Below, piece by piece: positions 42,225 to 52,100 of a stretch of DNA of 64,000 bases. The DNA is taken from the NCBI GenBank assembly GCA_036570425.1, contig DATCYF010000003.1:1-64000 (forward strand), read 5' to 3'. Below the pieces are notes generated by a model. That model was given only the letters and a program-made list of their open reading frames with translations. It was not told the origin of the DNA and searched no databases. A program made the position numbers and the translations under genes. How positions within the stretch are numbered: the stretch's first letter is position 1; every line of letters starts with the position of its first letter. This DNA comes from Rhizorhapis sp036570425 (GTDB lineage: Bacteria > Pseudomonadota > Alphaproteobacteria > Sphingomonadales > Sphingomonadaceae).

Positions 42225-43478
42225 TTATTGCGGCGTAGCCCATGCCGGTGACGGACCGATATCGGGCAGAAGCTGAATGTTGGAAGGATGGCCCGCGATG
42301 GCGCGGCCATAGAGCTCCAGCGACAAATGGCTACTGAGAGCATTGTGCCGCGTACCGACGCAGAGGTCGCGCCAACTACGTTGAAGCGGATTGCTGAGTG
42401 CAAAGGCGCCCGGTCCCGCAACGTCCATCAGCCGATTCCCGGCGCCTCGCAACAGGCCCATCGCATAGCCGCAATCCGCCTGAATTTGGGCCTTGTCGAA
42501 CCCAGTCAGCACGCGCTGCTGTGCGGTTTCGTCAAGCATGGCCACGGCGCGACGAACGTGCAGCCAGGCAGACTCGATCTCCATCGCCGACTGCCCGACC
42601 ATTGCGACCAGGGTGTGGGACTGACCCTGGTTCGCATAGGTCCAACCCGTGACGGGCCGTTTGTCCAGCGATTGCACCACTCCTTCCAGAATTGCGGAGG
42701 CCGCGCCCAGCATGGGTGCGAGCACGCCCAGCGGGAAAAGCGGTTCCATCGGCCAGCGGTCACGCGGTTCAAGCCCTTCCATCACCAGCAGCGCCTCCGC
42801 CGGGGGGTTTTGCGACGGGCGCAGGATCAGGGCGTCGGGCACAAATAGATCGTTCGCCACGATCATATTGCTGCCCGATCCCGCCATGCCCGCGACATGC
42901 CAGTTGTCAATGATCGTGCAGGCGGAATCGGTGAGATCCAGAAATGCCATTGCCGTTTCGACAATCTCTCCATTCCCATCTCGCATGGCGATGCCGTTCA
43001 ATGCCCAATCGGCGTGAAGGCAGCCCGACCCATAGCCCCATTTGCCAGAAACGCTGTAGCCCCCAGGAACCGCTACCGCTGTACCCGACACTGCCGAAGC
43101 ACTGCAAAACAACTCTTTCCCGGTCCGAAACAACAGTTCCGTCATCGCAGAAGGCAAGCCTAAAGCCGTGCCGGTAATGCCGGACAGAAGACCATAGGCC
43201 CACGCTGTACTCACACAGCCCTTCGCCAATTCGGCGACGGTTTCGATATGGGTTATGAGCTTCCCACCCAACCCGCCCGCCCGCTGCGGAGCAGTGATGT
43301 AGAACAGACCCGAGGACCGCAGGGCAGCCATGACGGTATCGACAATCCGGCGTTCCCGCTCACATGCGTCGGCATGCGTGGCCAGCAAGGGCCGGAGAGC
43401 CGCAGCCACGGTTACAGGGTCCTGAACGTCGGAGTCGGCAACAAAAGGATTTTTCAGTGGTGGAACATTCACGGTCAT
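42225..43478 (-). CDS. Acyl-CoA-dehydrogenase-like flavin-dependent monooxygenase
   Basis: 417 residues. The fold is acyl-CoA dehydrogenase type 2: N-terminal helices (IVDTVMAALRSSGLFYITAPQRAGGLGG), GCVSTAWAYGLLSG, GTAVAVPGGYSVSGKWGYGSGCLHADW and VAGMAGSGSNMIVANDLFVPD, with the C-terminal four-helix part containing GAGNRLMDVAGPGAFALSNPLQRSWRDLCVGTRHNALS. This resembles HsaA/DszC-type flavin-dependent hydroxylases, which use FMNH2 from a partner reductase. First gene of an operon with NTF2-like and TetR proteins. Substrate unknown. Confidence 0.85.
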   Translation of the reverse strand: MTVNVPPLKNPFVADSDVQDPVTVAAALRPLLATHADACERERRIVDTVMAALRSSGLFYITAPQRAGGLGGKLITHIETVAELAKGCVSTAWAYGLLSGITGTALGLPSAMTELLFRTGKELFCSASAVSGTAVAVPGGYSVSGKWGYGSGCLHADWALNGIAMRDGNGEIVETAMAFLDLTDSACTIIDNWHVAGMAGSGSNMIVANDLFVPDALILRPSQNPPAEALLVMEGLEPRDRWPMEPLFPLGVLAPMLGAASAILEGVVQSLDKRPVTGWTYANQGQSHTLVAMVGQSAMEIESAWLHVRRAVAMLDETAQQRVLTGFDKAQIQADCGYAMGLLRGAGNRLMDVAGPGAFALSNPLQRSWRDLCVGTRHNALSSHLSLELYGRAIAGHPSNIQLLPDIGPSPAWATPQ

Positions 43479-43492
43479 CCGTTCACCTCTGT

Positions 43493-43531
43493 TATAATGA
43501 CGATTGTGTATATAATGACATTATCGTCATT
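43493..43531. promoter_or_regulatory. TetR-type operator upstream of the flavoenzyme
   Basis: AATGACGAT (43496-43504) and ATCGTCATT (43523-43531) are inverted copies 18 bases apart. TATAATGAC is directly repeated at 43493 and 43511, and ATAATGACATTAT (43512-43524) is itself a palindrome. The cluster lies 15 to 53 bases before the start and is probably bound by the operon's own TetR protein. Confidence 0.7.
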
Positions 43532-43691
43532 TTTGCTTCACGTCCAGCCTGAATAGCTCGCGGCCCGCATAAGCTGGCTCCAACGGGGGCGACACATTCT
43601 TCAGGCCTGCACGCTGCTCTTCTGGGAACGCGAAACGAAATCCACCTGGAGGCCAATGCATGAGAACAATAACGAGCGGCGGTACAGGTCC

Positions 43692-43976
43692 CTAGCGGCG
43701 CAATCCGGAAGCATTAAAGCTGCATAGCCGAATGAGTATGACTGCTGCACCAACTGTCAAATGACCAAACCAGGCTATGAGACCATAAGCGGCGCCGAGC
43801 CCTGACGCATCGATCGCGAGCGCAAGGGCAAGGACGACGAAACCGCCGAACTTCATAAGCCGGACGGTCGATGGCGGAAGCTTGCGGCCGACAAGCCGGC
43901 TCTGATGCTTTGCCATACCGGCGCAGAGGACGCCAGAACCGAGAGTGGAGAACAGAATGCCCAGGATATGGATCAT
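43692..43976 (-). CDS. DUF3325 membrane protein
   Basis: 94 residues from MIHILGILFS, whose ATG overlaps the PepSY stop (ATGA); the longer open frame is a shadow of the PepSY gene. Three hydrophobic segments (IHILGILFSTLGSGVLCAGM, FGGFVVLALALAIDASGLGAAYGLIAWFGHLTVGAAVILIR) place it in the inner membrane. DUF3325 proteins commonly follow PepSY-type iron-uptake genes in sphingomonads. The role is probably in ferric-siderophore use, but its mechanism is unknown. Confidence 0.75.
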   Translation of the reverse strand: MIHILGILFSTLGSGVLCAGMAKHQSRLVGRKLPPSTVRLMKFGGFVVLALALAIDASGLGAAYGLIAWFGHLTVGAAVILIRLCSFNASGLRR

Positions 43977-45517
43977 GCTGTTGCCTCCGTCCCACGCGCG
44001 CTCCGCATTCGCGAAGACGTTGGGAGAGTAACCCGCGACGCTATCCTGGCAGCACAGGCAAAGCTGGCGGCAAGCAGCACCATGACGGCATCGAAACCCA
44101 CGAACAGCCAGTCTCCGGCGGCCAAGCCAGTGAAGAGGTTGCGCGAAACCATCAGCGCATCGACCAGCGGCACCAGCGCGAAGAGCGTAGCGGCAGCCGC
44201 CAGCCCTTCGATCCAGGCCCGCCGCGCGGGTCGCACCATTGCCCACGCCAGCATCGCTCCCCAGGCGATAAACAGGCTGTGAACTTCCCACTCGGCACGA
44301 TCGACCTTTTCGAGCGGCAACAGGGGATTGGCAAGGAAATAGATGGCAATTCCAGCCGGAAGACCGGCAATAACAGCGATATTCAATCGTTCGACAAGAC
44401 GGAAGCCGAACGGTGGCCTTGCGGGATCGGGCAGCCTGCCGCGGCGCTTGACGGTCCAGAGAACAAGCCCGCTCCCGACCATGATGGCTCCGGACACACC
44501 GGAAAGAAAGTAGAGCCAGCGCAGCCCCCAGCCAGCGAATCGGCCGGCATGGAGTCCGATCATGACGCCCTGCGTGGCCAGCGCCCGGCTTTGCCCCGCT
44601 CCGGCATTGATGGAGCGGCCAGTCGCGCCTTCGAACATCAGGGTTTCAGCGGACGATCCGATGCTGGATGCGGGCGATCGGCTGATGCTGATGATAACAC
44701 CTTTGTCTCCCGGATTGACGATACGAACATTGCCCACCGCTGCTCCGTGCCATTGCCGCGAAGCACTTTCCATCAGCGGCGCGATGGAAACAAGCGGCGC
44801 GGCTACGCCGGTCGGCGATACCTCGGCCCGTTCCGGATAGACAGCCTCGAAGAAGCTGTCCGATCTCGCGTAATTGGCCGCGATACCCCAGGGCATGTAC
44901 ATCACGGCCAAGGTTACCAGTCCGGTATAGGTAATCATCAGATGAAAGGGCAAAGCGAACACCGCCGCCACATTATGGGCGTCCAGCCAACTGCGTTGCC
45001 CTTTGCCGAACCGCAGCATGAAGAAATCAGCAAAGATCTTCTTGTGCGTGACGATGCCCGACAGGATGGCGATCAGCATGAACATCGCGGCGGCACCGAC
45101 GAGATAACGCGCCCAGAGGACCGGAATATAATGCAGGTCGAAATGGAAGCGGTACAGGAAGAAACCACCGGGCGTGTCACGCGCATGGATCACTTGTCCA
45201 TTACCGTCGAGCGTCGCTCTCGTGTCCGACCGCCGTTCCCGTTTCTCGCCCTCCTTCTTCTTGGGCTGCCAGAAAATACTGGTCGCGGGATTGCGCGCCG
45301 AAGGTGGAGTGATGAACCAGCTTTCGGCGTCGGGCGCCACCTTTTGCAGATGGTCCATCGCACCCTGCGTCGCCGCCACGGGATTTGTCGCCCCGACCAG
45401 CTCCGGCTTCATCCAGCGGGTTATTTCTTCCTGAAAATAGGCTGCTGTACCCGTCACGAACATGGCGAACAGCAACCATCCCATCAGCAAGCCAGTCCAT
45501 GTATGTAGCCAGGCCAT
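43973..45517 (-). CDS. PepSY-associated transmembrane protein (iron uptake)
   Basis: 514 residues from MAWLHTWTGL. Multiple membrane helices (MAWLHTWTGLLMGWLLFAMFVTGTAAYF; YLVGAAAMFMLIAILSGIVTH; VAAVFALPFHLMITYTGLVTLAVMYM) with PepSY-type periplasmic parts. Such proteins usually stand behind TonB-dependent siderophore receptors and are thought to help reduce or transfer iron. Upstream of the ATG the frame still reads FRRDCGQS before a stop, as if the native N-terminus (a few residues before MAWLH) had been cut off by a deletion. The gene now starts inside the short open frame 45484-45654 and is probably translated from that mRNA. Confidence 0.85.
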   Translation of the reverse strand: MAWLHTWTGLLMGWLLFAMFVTGTAAYFQEEITRWMKPELVGATNPVAATQGAMDHLQKVAPDAESWFITPPSARNPATSIFWQPKKKEGEKRERRSDTRATLDGNGQVIHARDTPGGFFLYRFHFDLHYIPVLWARYLVGAAAMFMLIAILSGIVTHKKIFADFFMLRFGKGQRSWLDAHNVAAVFALPFHLMITYTGLVTLAVMYMPWGIAANYARSDSFFEAVYPERAEVSPTGVAAPLVSIAPLMESASRQWHGAAVGNVRIVNPGDKGVIISISRSPASSIGSSAETLMFEGATGRSINAGAGQSRALATQGVMIGLHAGRFAGWGLRWLYFLSGVSGAIMVGSGLVLWTVKRRGRLPDPARPPFGFRLVERLNIAVIAGLPAGIAIYFLANPLLPLEKVDRAEWEVHSLFIAWGAMLAWAMVRPARRAWIEGLAAAATLFALVPLVDALMVSRNLFTGLAAGDWLFVGFDAVMVLLAASFACAARIASRVTLPTSSRMRSARGTEATA

Positions 45518-45654
45518 GGATTGACCACAATCGCGCCGGAATCACCACTTGCCTCCCCCGCATGGGCCTGAAGCGGAGCGATCAGCCCGGCTACACTGCT
45601 GGACACGAAAAGAGCCAAGCGCAAAAAACGGCGTGACGAAATCTCAAAAGCCAT
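45484..45654 (-). pseudogene. Remnant: signal peptide of a deleted receptor or envelope protein
   Basis: A 56-codon frame: MAFEISSRRFLRLALFV... is a clean signal peptide ending near QAHAGEAS, then GDSGAIVV, then a few codons (NPWPGYIHGLAC) that belong to another frame of the PepSY gene. A TonB-dependent siderophore receptor usually occupies this position, 5' of PepSY/DUF3325. The simplest reading is a deletion joining the receptor's first ~40 codons to the start of PepSY. A Fur-like site sits just upstream, so the promoter survives. Confidence 0.5.
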
Positions 45655-45669
45655 ACGAACCCCCTTTAG

Positions 45670-45702
45670 AATTGCTATTACGAATCACTCTCAATAGCAA
45701 TT
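45670..45702. promoter_or_regulatory. Fur-box-like inverted repeat
   Basis: AATTGCTATT (45670-45679) and AATAGCAATT (45693-45702) are perfect inverted copies around a 13-base centre containing GAATCACTCTC. The minus-strand form, ATTGAGAGTGATTC, is of the iron-box type. An outer CCCTTTA/TAAAGGG pair encloses it. It lies 16 bases before the start of the remnant, where the iron operon promoter is expected. Confidence 0.6.
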
Positions 45703-45983
45703 TGCCGTCCTAAAGGGATGGTTTGGCGCAGGCAACGATTTTCCTGCCCGCTCGCGGGTTATAGCTTGATGCAAGCCTTCCCAGAGTTGGTATGATTTAG
45801 CGTCGGCCCAGTAGCTGCCCCTTCGAGGAGGAGCTATGTGTATCGCGCTCGCCACTTGCAGTCGCAGGGACAGCCGCGGATTTGGTCAAGACGCCGCACC
45901 GCATTTCCATTCAAGCCCCTTGCGGGGCACCGGCGCGATGGCCGGATTATCCGCGAGAAAAACGATGGAGGTCAACTATCTTA

Positions 45984-46772
45984 CTACACTCTTCGGAAAT
46001 CGGGTTTGCGCCGCCCCAGAAACGCAGCAACACCTTCACGGCACTCCGGTGACGCACCTCTGGCGGTGATGCTGCGGGTTTCCCGCTCAAGCTGCGCTTC
46101 TAGTGCGCCATCATAGCTTTCGAGCAGCAGCGCGCGCGCCGCACCGATGGCCTCAGTTGCGGATGATGTCAGTTTTTCCGCAAGATTGGCACCCTCGCTG
46201 AGCAATGCTGCGTCATCGACCGTCCGTGTCACCAGACCGATCGCTTCGGCTTCGTTTGCGGATACACGCTGGTTGCCGATGATCATCGCCTGCGCCCGAC
46301 GCATGCCGATCAGGCGAGGCAGGAGCCACGACATACCACCATCCGGGCTGAGCCCGACCATTCCATAAGCAGCGGTAAAATGCGCAGATCGCGCGGCCAG
46401 CACCATGTCACCACAGATCGCGAGACTTAGACCAGCACCTGCCGCCGGCCCATTCACAAGTACGAGCAAGGGCTTGGCCATACGCATCAATCGTGTAACC
46501 GCCATGTGCAGCGTTCCGGCGAGTTCGCTAAGATACGAGGAAACCTGATCGCCTGCTGCTGAGAAGGCTTGCACGTCACCGCCACCGCAGAAAAGCTTCC
46601 CCGCCCCGGTCAATACGACACAGCGTATGGCCGGATCGGTATCGCAACGTATCGCCGCCTGCAGGAGCGCGCGTGCGAGGGGCAGGTCGATGGCGTTTCC
46701 GGCCTGGGGACGATTGAAAGTCAGCGTCGCTGTGGCGCTATCAATCGAGAGAAGAATCGGTGCATCGCTCAT
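45984..46772 (-). CDS. Enoyl-CoA hydratase/isomerase family protein
   Basis: 262 residues from MSDAPILLSI. Crotonase fold: TLTFNRPQAGNAIDLPLARALLQA, oxyanion FCGGGDVQAF, VNGPAAGAGLSLAICGDMVLAARSAHFTAAYGMVGLSPDGGMSWLLPRLIG. The two glutamates of hydratases are not conserved, while Asp in LSPDGG lies where isomerases of PaaG type have their acid. A double-bond isomerase or ring-opening crotonase is therefore more likely than a hydratase. It is last of the long leftward catabolic run, 126 bases after the SDR stop. Confidence 0.85.
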   Translation of the reverse strand: MSDAPILLSIDSATATLTFNRPQAGNAIDLPLARALLQAAIRCDTDPAIRCVVLTGAGKLFCGGGDVQAFSAAGDQVSSYLSELAGTLHMAVTRLMRMAKPLLVLVNGPAAGAGLSLAICGDMVLAARSAHFTAAYGMVGLSPDGGMSWLLPRLIGMRRAQAMIIGNQRVSANEAEAIGLVTRTVDDAALLSEGANLAEKLTSSATEAIGAARALLLESYDGALEAQLERETRSITARGASPECREGVAAFLGRRKPDFRRV

Positions 46773-46898
46773 CAGCAGGCTCTCCTGGGGCATCGTCGGC
46801 GCATCGCCCTTGCTTGATTTCGCGGAACATGGCGGCGCTACGCCTTGGCTTTGCTATAATTGTCATGCCCGTTCCGGGAGGATGAACGACCGGACTGG

Positions 46899-47687
46899 TC
46901 AGGCCTGCCACAGCGCACCTTCGACCGGCAGCACTGTGCCGGAGATGTAAGCGCCCGCCCGCGAGCAGAGGAAGATCACCGCGCCGCCAATATCTTCGGG
47001 CGAGCCCAGACGGCCAGCGGGAATGCCCGCAATCATCTGCTCCTTCAGCCCCGGAACAGCCTTAAGGAAGCCGTCGGTCATGTCGCTTGGGAAGAAGCCC
47101 GGCGCAATGGCATTGACGTTGACCCCCTGCGCCGTGAGGTCGGAAGCAAGCATACGGGTCAGTTGGTGAATGCCCGCCTTTGCTGCGCCATACGCGTAGG
47201 CGCCATTGGAACTACGGCCCCAGAGCGCGCCAATGGACCCAATGTTGATGACCCGCGCCGGATCGCCGGGCTGGGACGCAGCTTTCAATTTGGGCAACAA
47301 GGCTTGGACGAGAAAGAACGGCGCACGCAGATTTAGGCCCAGTTCACGGTCCCATTGGTCAGCCTTCACGTCTTCAACGTTGCCCGCAGTGAAAATGCCA
47401 GCATTATTGATGAGGATGTGAACCGCAGAGGCGCGGCCGGAAATATCCCTGGCAGCCGCTTCTACGCCCTCCTTCGTGCCGAGATCATGCGTCAGAAACG
47501 CCGCCTTGCCCGGTCCTTCCAGCCCATTCACGAACGCCGCACCCGCTTCCGCGCCACGACCGACGACCAGCACATCCGCACCCGCCCTCACCAGCGCCCT
47601 GCTGATCATGCTACCCACACCCTTCGCGCCGCCAGTCACGACGGCCACTTTCCCCGTAACGGAGAAGAGTTCGTCCAGAATGCTCAT
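46899..47687 (-). CDS. Short-chain dehydrogenase/reductase
   Basis: 262 residues. Cofactor motif VVTGGAKGVGS, NNAG in HILINNAGIF, catalytic Ser in INIGSIG and YxxxK in AYGAAKAGIHQ; the C-terminus (YISGTVLPVEGALWQA) is typical of classical SDRs. It oxidises or reduces an alcohol/ketone with NAD(P). The start overlaps the aldehyde dehydrogenase stop (ATGA), so both are translated together. In context it may act on an alcohol between the P450 and the aldehyde dehydrogenase steps. Confidence 0.92.
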   Translation of the reverse strand: MSILDELFSVTGKVAVVTGGAKGVGSMISRALVRAGADVLVVGRGAEAGAAFVNGLEGPGKAAFLTHDLGTKEGVEAAARDISGRASAVHILINNAGIFTAGNVEDVKADQWDRELGLNLRAPFFLVQALLPKLKAASQPGDPARVINIGSIGALWGRSSNGAYAYGAAKAGIHQLTRMLASDLTAQGVNVNAIAPGFFPSDMTDGFLKAVPGLKEQMIAGIPAGRLGSPEDIGGAVIFLCSRAGAYISGTVLPVEGALWQA

Positions 47688-49090
47688 GCGGACTTCGCGA
47701 CGTTAAGGGTCTGGAGCGCGGTGTAAGGATACAGCCCCTCCAGCCCGCCCTCAACGCCGAAACCCGACTGCTTGTTGGCCGGGAAAGGCACTAGCGGATC
47801 GAGAGCGCAATGCTGGTTTACCCACACGCTTCCACTGTCGAGCCGCAATGCCACTTTTGCCGCAGCTTGCGGATCGCTTGACCAGACCGATCCGCCCAGC
47901 GCGAAGGGCGAGGCGTTGGCGCGCGCGATGACATCATCCACATCCGAATAGCGGATGATCGGCAGAATCGGCCCGAACGGCTCCTCGTCCACAATGGCGG
48001 AGCCTTCCTCGACATCCCGCACTACTGTCAGCGGAACAAAATAGCCCGGACCTTTGGGCACGTCGCCACCTGCGATGATCTGGCCGCTCGCACGTGCGCC
48101 CTCCAGATAGCTGAGTACCTTGTCATATTGCGCCTTGTTCTGGACTGGCCCGAATTGCGCCTCCGGATCACGGCCACCCGCTACCTTCGCTCCTCTGGCA
48201 TAAGTGACGATCTCTTCGCACATCGCGTCATAGAGGCTGTCGTGAACATAGAGCCGCTTGATGATCGCACAAACCTGGCCGCTGTTGAAGAATGCGAAGG
48301 CGAAAATGGCGGGAGCGACGGTTTTAACATCTGCATCCGGCAACACGATCGCGGCGTCATTGCCGCCAAGCTCCAGCGTCAGGCGCTTGAGCGTGGGCGC
48401 GACCGCTCCCATGATCGCGCGCCCCGTGTCGGTGGAACCCGTGAACGTGACTTTGGCGACATCGGCATGACTCACCAGATGCGCGCCCGCTTCATTGCCG
48501 CCGGACAGGATATTGACGACGCCCGCCGGGACCACATCCTTGATCAGTTCGCCAAGACGCAATGTCGTCAGAGGCGTGGAAGGGGCAGTCTTGACGACAA
48601 TAGTATTGCCCGCACACAAAGCAGGGGCAATTTTGTTGCAAGCAATGAAGACAGGTGCGTTCCACGGCACTACCGCCGCAACGACGCCCAGCGGTTTGCG
48701 GTGCAGTTCCACCCGACGCGTGTCGTCGTCGACGATCAGTTCGGTTTCCAACCGCAGCTCGGCATAATGATTAAGATAGCCGACGGCGAGGTGCAGTATC
48801 TCGAACTGCGCCAGTGCCATTGGCCGACCTGTTTCCTGGATCAGCAAGTCCGCCAGTTCATCAGCATTCTCGATGATGACATTTGCCATTGCGGTAAGCA
48901 CCGCGCCGCGCGCCTCTGGCGAAGAATCGCGCCATGCCGGAAACGCCTTCGCGGCTGCCGCAACAGCCCTGTCGACGTCAGCGGTGGTGGCATCGGGCAC
49001 TTCGGCGGCAATCGTCTCGTCGCTGGGGTCTATGACCTGCATGGTGCGCGGGCCGTCCACCAGCGCGCCGTCGATGAGCATCTTGACCAT
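47684..49090 (-). CDS. NAD(P)-dependent aldehyde dehydrogenase
   Basis: 468 residues. ALDH features: VVPWNAPVFIACNKIAPALCAGNTIVVKTAP, catalytic Glu in LELGGNDAAIV, catalytic Cys in FNSGQVCAIIKRLYV, and EEPFGPILPIIRY near the end. It oxidises an aldehyde to an acid in the cytoplasm. It stands 30 bases after the indolepyruvate-type oxidoreductase in the leftward catabolic run. Confidence 0.95.
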   Translation of the reverse strand: MVKMLIDGALVDGPRTMQVIDPSDETIAAEVPDATTADVDRAVAAAAKAFPAWRDSSPEARGAVLTAMANVIIENADELADLLIQETGRPMALAQFEILHLAVGYLNHYAELRLETELIVDDDTRRVELHRKPLGVVAAVVPWNAPVFIACNKIAPALCAGNTIVVKTAPSTPLTTLRLGELIKDVVPAGVVNILSGGNEAGAHLVSHADVAKVTFTGSTDTGRAIMGAVAPTLKRLTLELGGNDAAIVLPDADVKTVAPAIFAFAFFNSGQVCAIIKRLYVHDSLYDAMCEEIVTYARGAKVAGGRDPEAQFGPVQNKAQYDKVLSYLEGARASGQIIAGGDVPKGPGYFVPLTVVRDVEEGSAIVDEEPFGPILPIIRYSDVDDVIARANASPFALGGSVWSSDPQAAAKVALRLDSGSVWVNQHCALDPLVPFPANKQSGFGVEGGLEGLYPYTALQTLNVAKSA

Positions 49091-49119
49091 TTCATTCTCT
49101 CCGGTCGTTTTGTTCTGTG

Positions 49120-52100
49120 TCAGGCATTCTGCACGGTTGGCAACACTGCCGCTTCCCTTGCCGTTTTCGCGTCCTGAAATTTCTTCAACACCAGCGGCTC
49201 GAGCGCCCGAACCTTCTCGACGCTCGCTTCCTTTATATGACCATAGCCGCGAATTTGGGCGGGCAGCGACGCCAGTTCGACCGCTACGGCGTGGTTCGCT
49301 GGCGTCAATTCGGCAGCAACCATCTCCATCTGCGCCTCATAATGATCTATCAGCGCGCGCTCCATCTTGCGCTCTTCTGTATAGCTGAAAATGTCAACGG
49401 CAGTGCCACGCAATCCCTTGAAACGGGCCAGCAATGCGAACGCTTTGCCCATCCATGGCCCGAACTCGCGCTTGAGCAAGTGGCCGGTCTGCGGATCTCG
49501 TTTTGAGAAGAGCGGCGGCGCAAGATTATAGCGCAGCTTCGCGCCGTCTTCGAAAGCATCCTTCAACTGCTGTCTGAACGCCGGATCGGCATGCAGACGA
49601 GCGACCTCATATTCGTCCTTATAGGACATCAGCTTGGCGAAATTGCGCGCGACCATGATAGACAGGGCGTCCTTGCCGGGGGTCGCCCGCGCCTCGGCAG
49701 CAGCCACTGCATCGACCAGTCTGCGATAGCGCGCAGCCCATGCCGCATTCTGATAGTCAGTCAGCAATTGCGTCCGGTGCGCGACTATGTCTTTCAGCGC
49801 GGTGAGCGGCGTGAACTCCAGTTCGGGAATGTTCTGGACCACCGCTTTTTCAATCCGTGCGGGATCAACAGCCTGTAACCGGCCAAGCGCGAAGGCGGCC
49901 TTATTGAAGGGCACTGCGACGCCATTGATCTCCACAGCGCGCTCAATCGCCTCGGGCGAAACCGGCAACAGACCAAGCTGGCTCGCATAGCCCAGCATGA
50001 ACAGGTTGGCGGCGATCGTATCACCCAGCAGCGCAAGGCCCAATCCAGTAGCATCAACGCCATACATTTGCGTTGAGAGCTTATCCAGACGATGAATCAA
50101 TATACCCTGATCCAATTTGAGATCGGGATTGCGCTGGAAGGCTGGTGTGGGTGTGATGCGAGCGTTCACGACCAGCTTTGTCCCGTCTCGGGAAAGGGTC
50201 ATCGCCGCTTCTTTGGCAAGGCCTGCAACCGCATCGAACGCCAGCGCCAGATCTGCTTCACCCACCCCCAGTTTCTGTGCGCCCAGATCGTCGTTGAAAG
50301 CCGCAATGCGGACGTGACTGAACACAGCGCCATTTTTCTGGGACAGGCCGGTCATATCGAAGATCGACGTCGATTTGCCTTCCAGATGCGCAGCCATGCC
50401 CAGCAGCGCACCGATCGTGACGACACCTGTGCCGCCAATGCCAGACACCATGATGTTATATGCGCCATCCTGCAGCGGAACCATCGCTGGGGCAGGCAGA
50501 ATGATGTCGGCTTCACTCGCCAGCGCCGCCTTTTTCGGCTTGCGCGGTTCGGCATCCAGCACGGTGACGAAGCTGGGGCAGAAGCCCTTCGCGCAACTAT
50601 AGTCCTTGTTGCAGTTCGATTGATCGATCTGCCGCTTGCGACCCAGTTCAGTTTCCTTGGGCCAGACGCTAACGCAGTTGGACTGGACCGAGCAGTCGCC
50701 GCACCCCTCGCACACTGCCGCATTGATGAACATGCGCTTTGCGGGATCGGGGAACTTGCCGCGCTTGCGCCGACGTCGCTTTTCGGCGGCGCAGGTCTGT
50801 TCGTACACAATGACAGTGACGCCGGGAACATCGCGCAGCTCCCGCTGGACCCTGTCGTAGGTATCGCGATGGTGGACAGTGACGCCGTCCCCCAGACCGC
50901 TATGGGCGCCATAGAGGTCCGGACGGTCAGTGACCACTACACAGCGAACGGCGCCCTCGGCCAGAACCTGGCGCGTAATATCGCCGGGTGTCAGTGGACC
51001 GTCGACTGACTGCCCACCGGTCATTGCAACAGCATCATTGAACAATATTTTGAAGGTCATGTTGACCTTCGCCGCAACTGCGCCCCGAACTGCGAGCAGG
51101 CCCGAATGATAATAAGTGCCATCGCCCATGTTCTGGAAGATGTGGTTCATGTCGCTGAAATAGGCCAGGCTGTACCAATGTGCGCCCTCGCCCCCCATCT
51201 GGGTATTAGGCATCATCTCCGGCCCTGAATACATCGCCATGGCATGACAGCCGATGCCACCCGCAGCGATGCTGCCTTCTGGAAAGCGGGTGCCCGTATT
51301 ATGCGGACAGCCCGAGCAGAAATAAGGCGAACGCGCGGCGTCGGCAGGCTTGAGCGCCGCCACCGTTTCCATCTGGCGCATCAGACGTTGGGCCCGCGCG
51401 GTGAGTTCCGCATTGGCCACCCCCAGCCGGTGCAGCCGCTCCGCGATCACGATGGCGATTTGCACCGGTTCCAATTGTTCGTCGGAGGGGATCATGAAGA
51501 CCCCGTCCTCGTCCACCTTGCCGACGATGCGCGGCGTATCCGGGCGGCCATAGAGGATGGCCTTCGCCTGGTTCTCTACCAATGGCTCCTTCTCCTCGAT
51601 GAAGAGAAGTTCCTCCTGCCCGACCGCAAACTCTGCAAGCCCTTCCCGTTCCACTGGATACATGCAGCCCAGTTTATAGAAGGAGAGGCCCAGCGCCGCT
51701 GCGGTGTCATCATTGAGGCCAAGCAGCTTGAACGCTTGCTGCACGTCCTGAACCGCTTTGCCCGTCGATATGATGCCCAGCTTCCGCGCTGGGGTGTCGA
51801 TCACCACGCGATTGATCCTGTTCGCGCGCAGGAATTTCTCGATCAATGGCCAACGGTATCGCTTTAATACGATCTCTGACGCAATGCGATCGAGGTGGGT
51901 CGGGTAATTGTGGAAACCATTGGCGGGCGCTGGTCCCCGCTCGGGGAAGATCGGACCATTGTCGCCGTAATTCACGTCGACCGTCATGGTCTGTTCCAAT
52001 GTCTCATTGGTTAACTTGAAGCCAGTATAAAGCCCGGTATAGCGCGACATGGCGAAACCGAGCAGGCCCAGATCGATCACATCCTGTACGTTCGATGGAG

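Noticed and set aside
43871..45508. Plus-strand open frame of 545 codons
   Set aside because: Exactly antisense to the PepSY gene, whose protein has clear membrane helices; the plus-strand product is low-complexity and lacks any domain.
45836..46069. Possible 77-codon gene with a good ribosome site (GAGGAGGAG)
   Set aside because: The sequence is not protein-like, overlaps the crotonase gene on the other strand, and matches nothing I recognise; could be a gene remnant.
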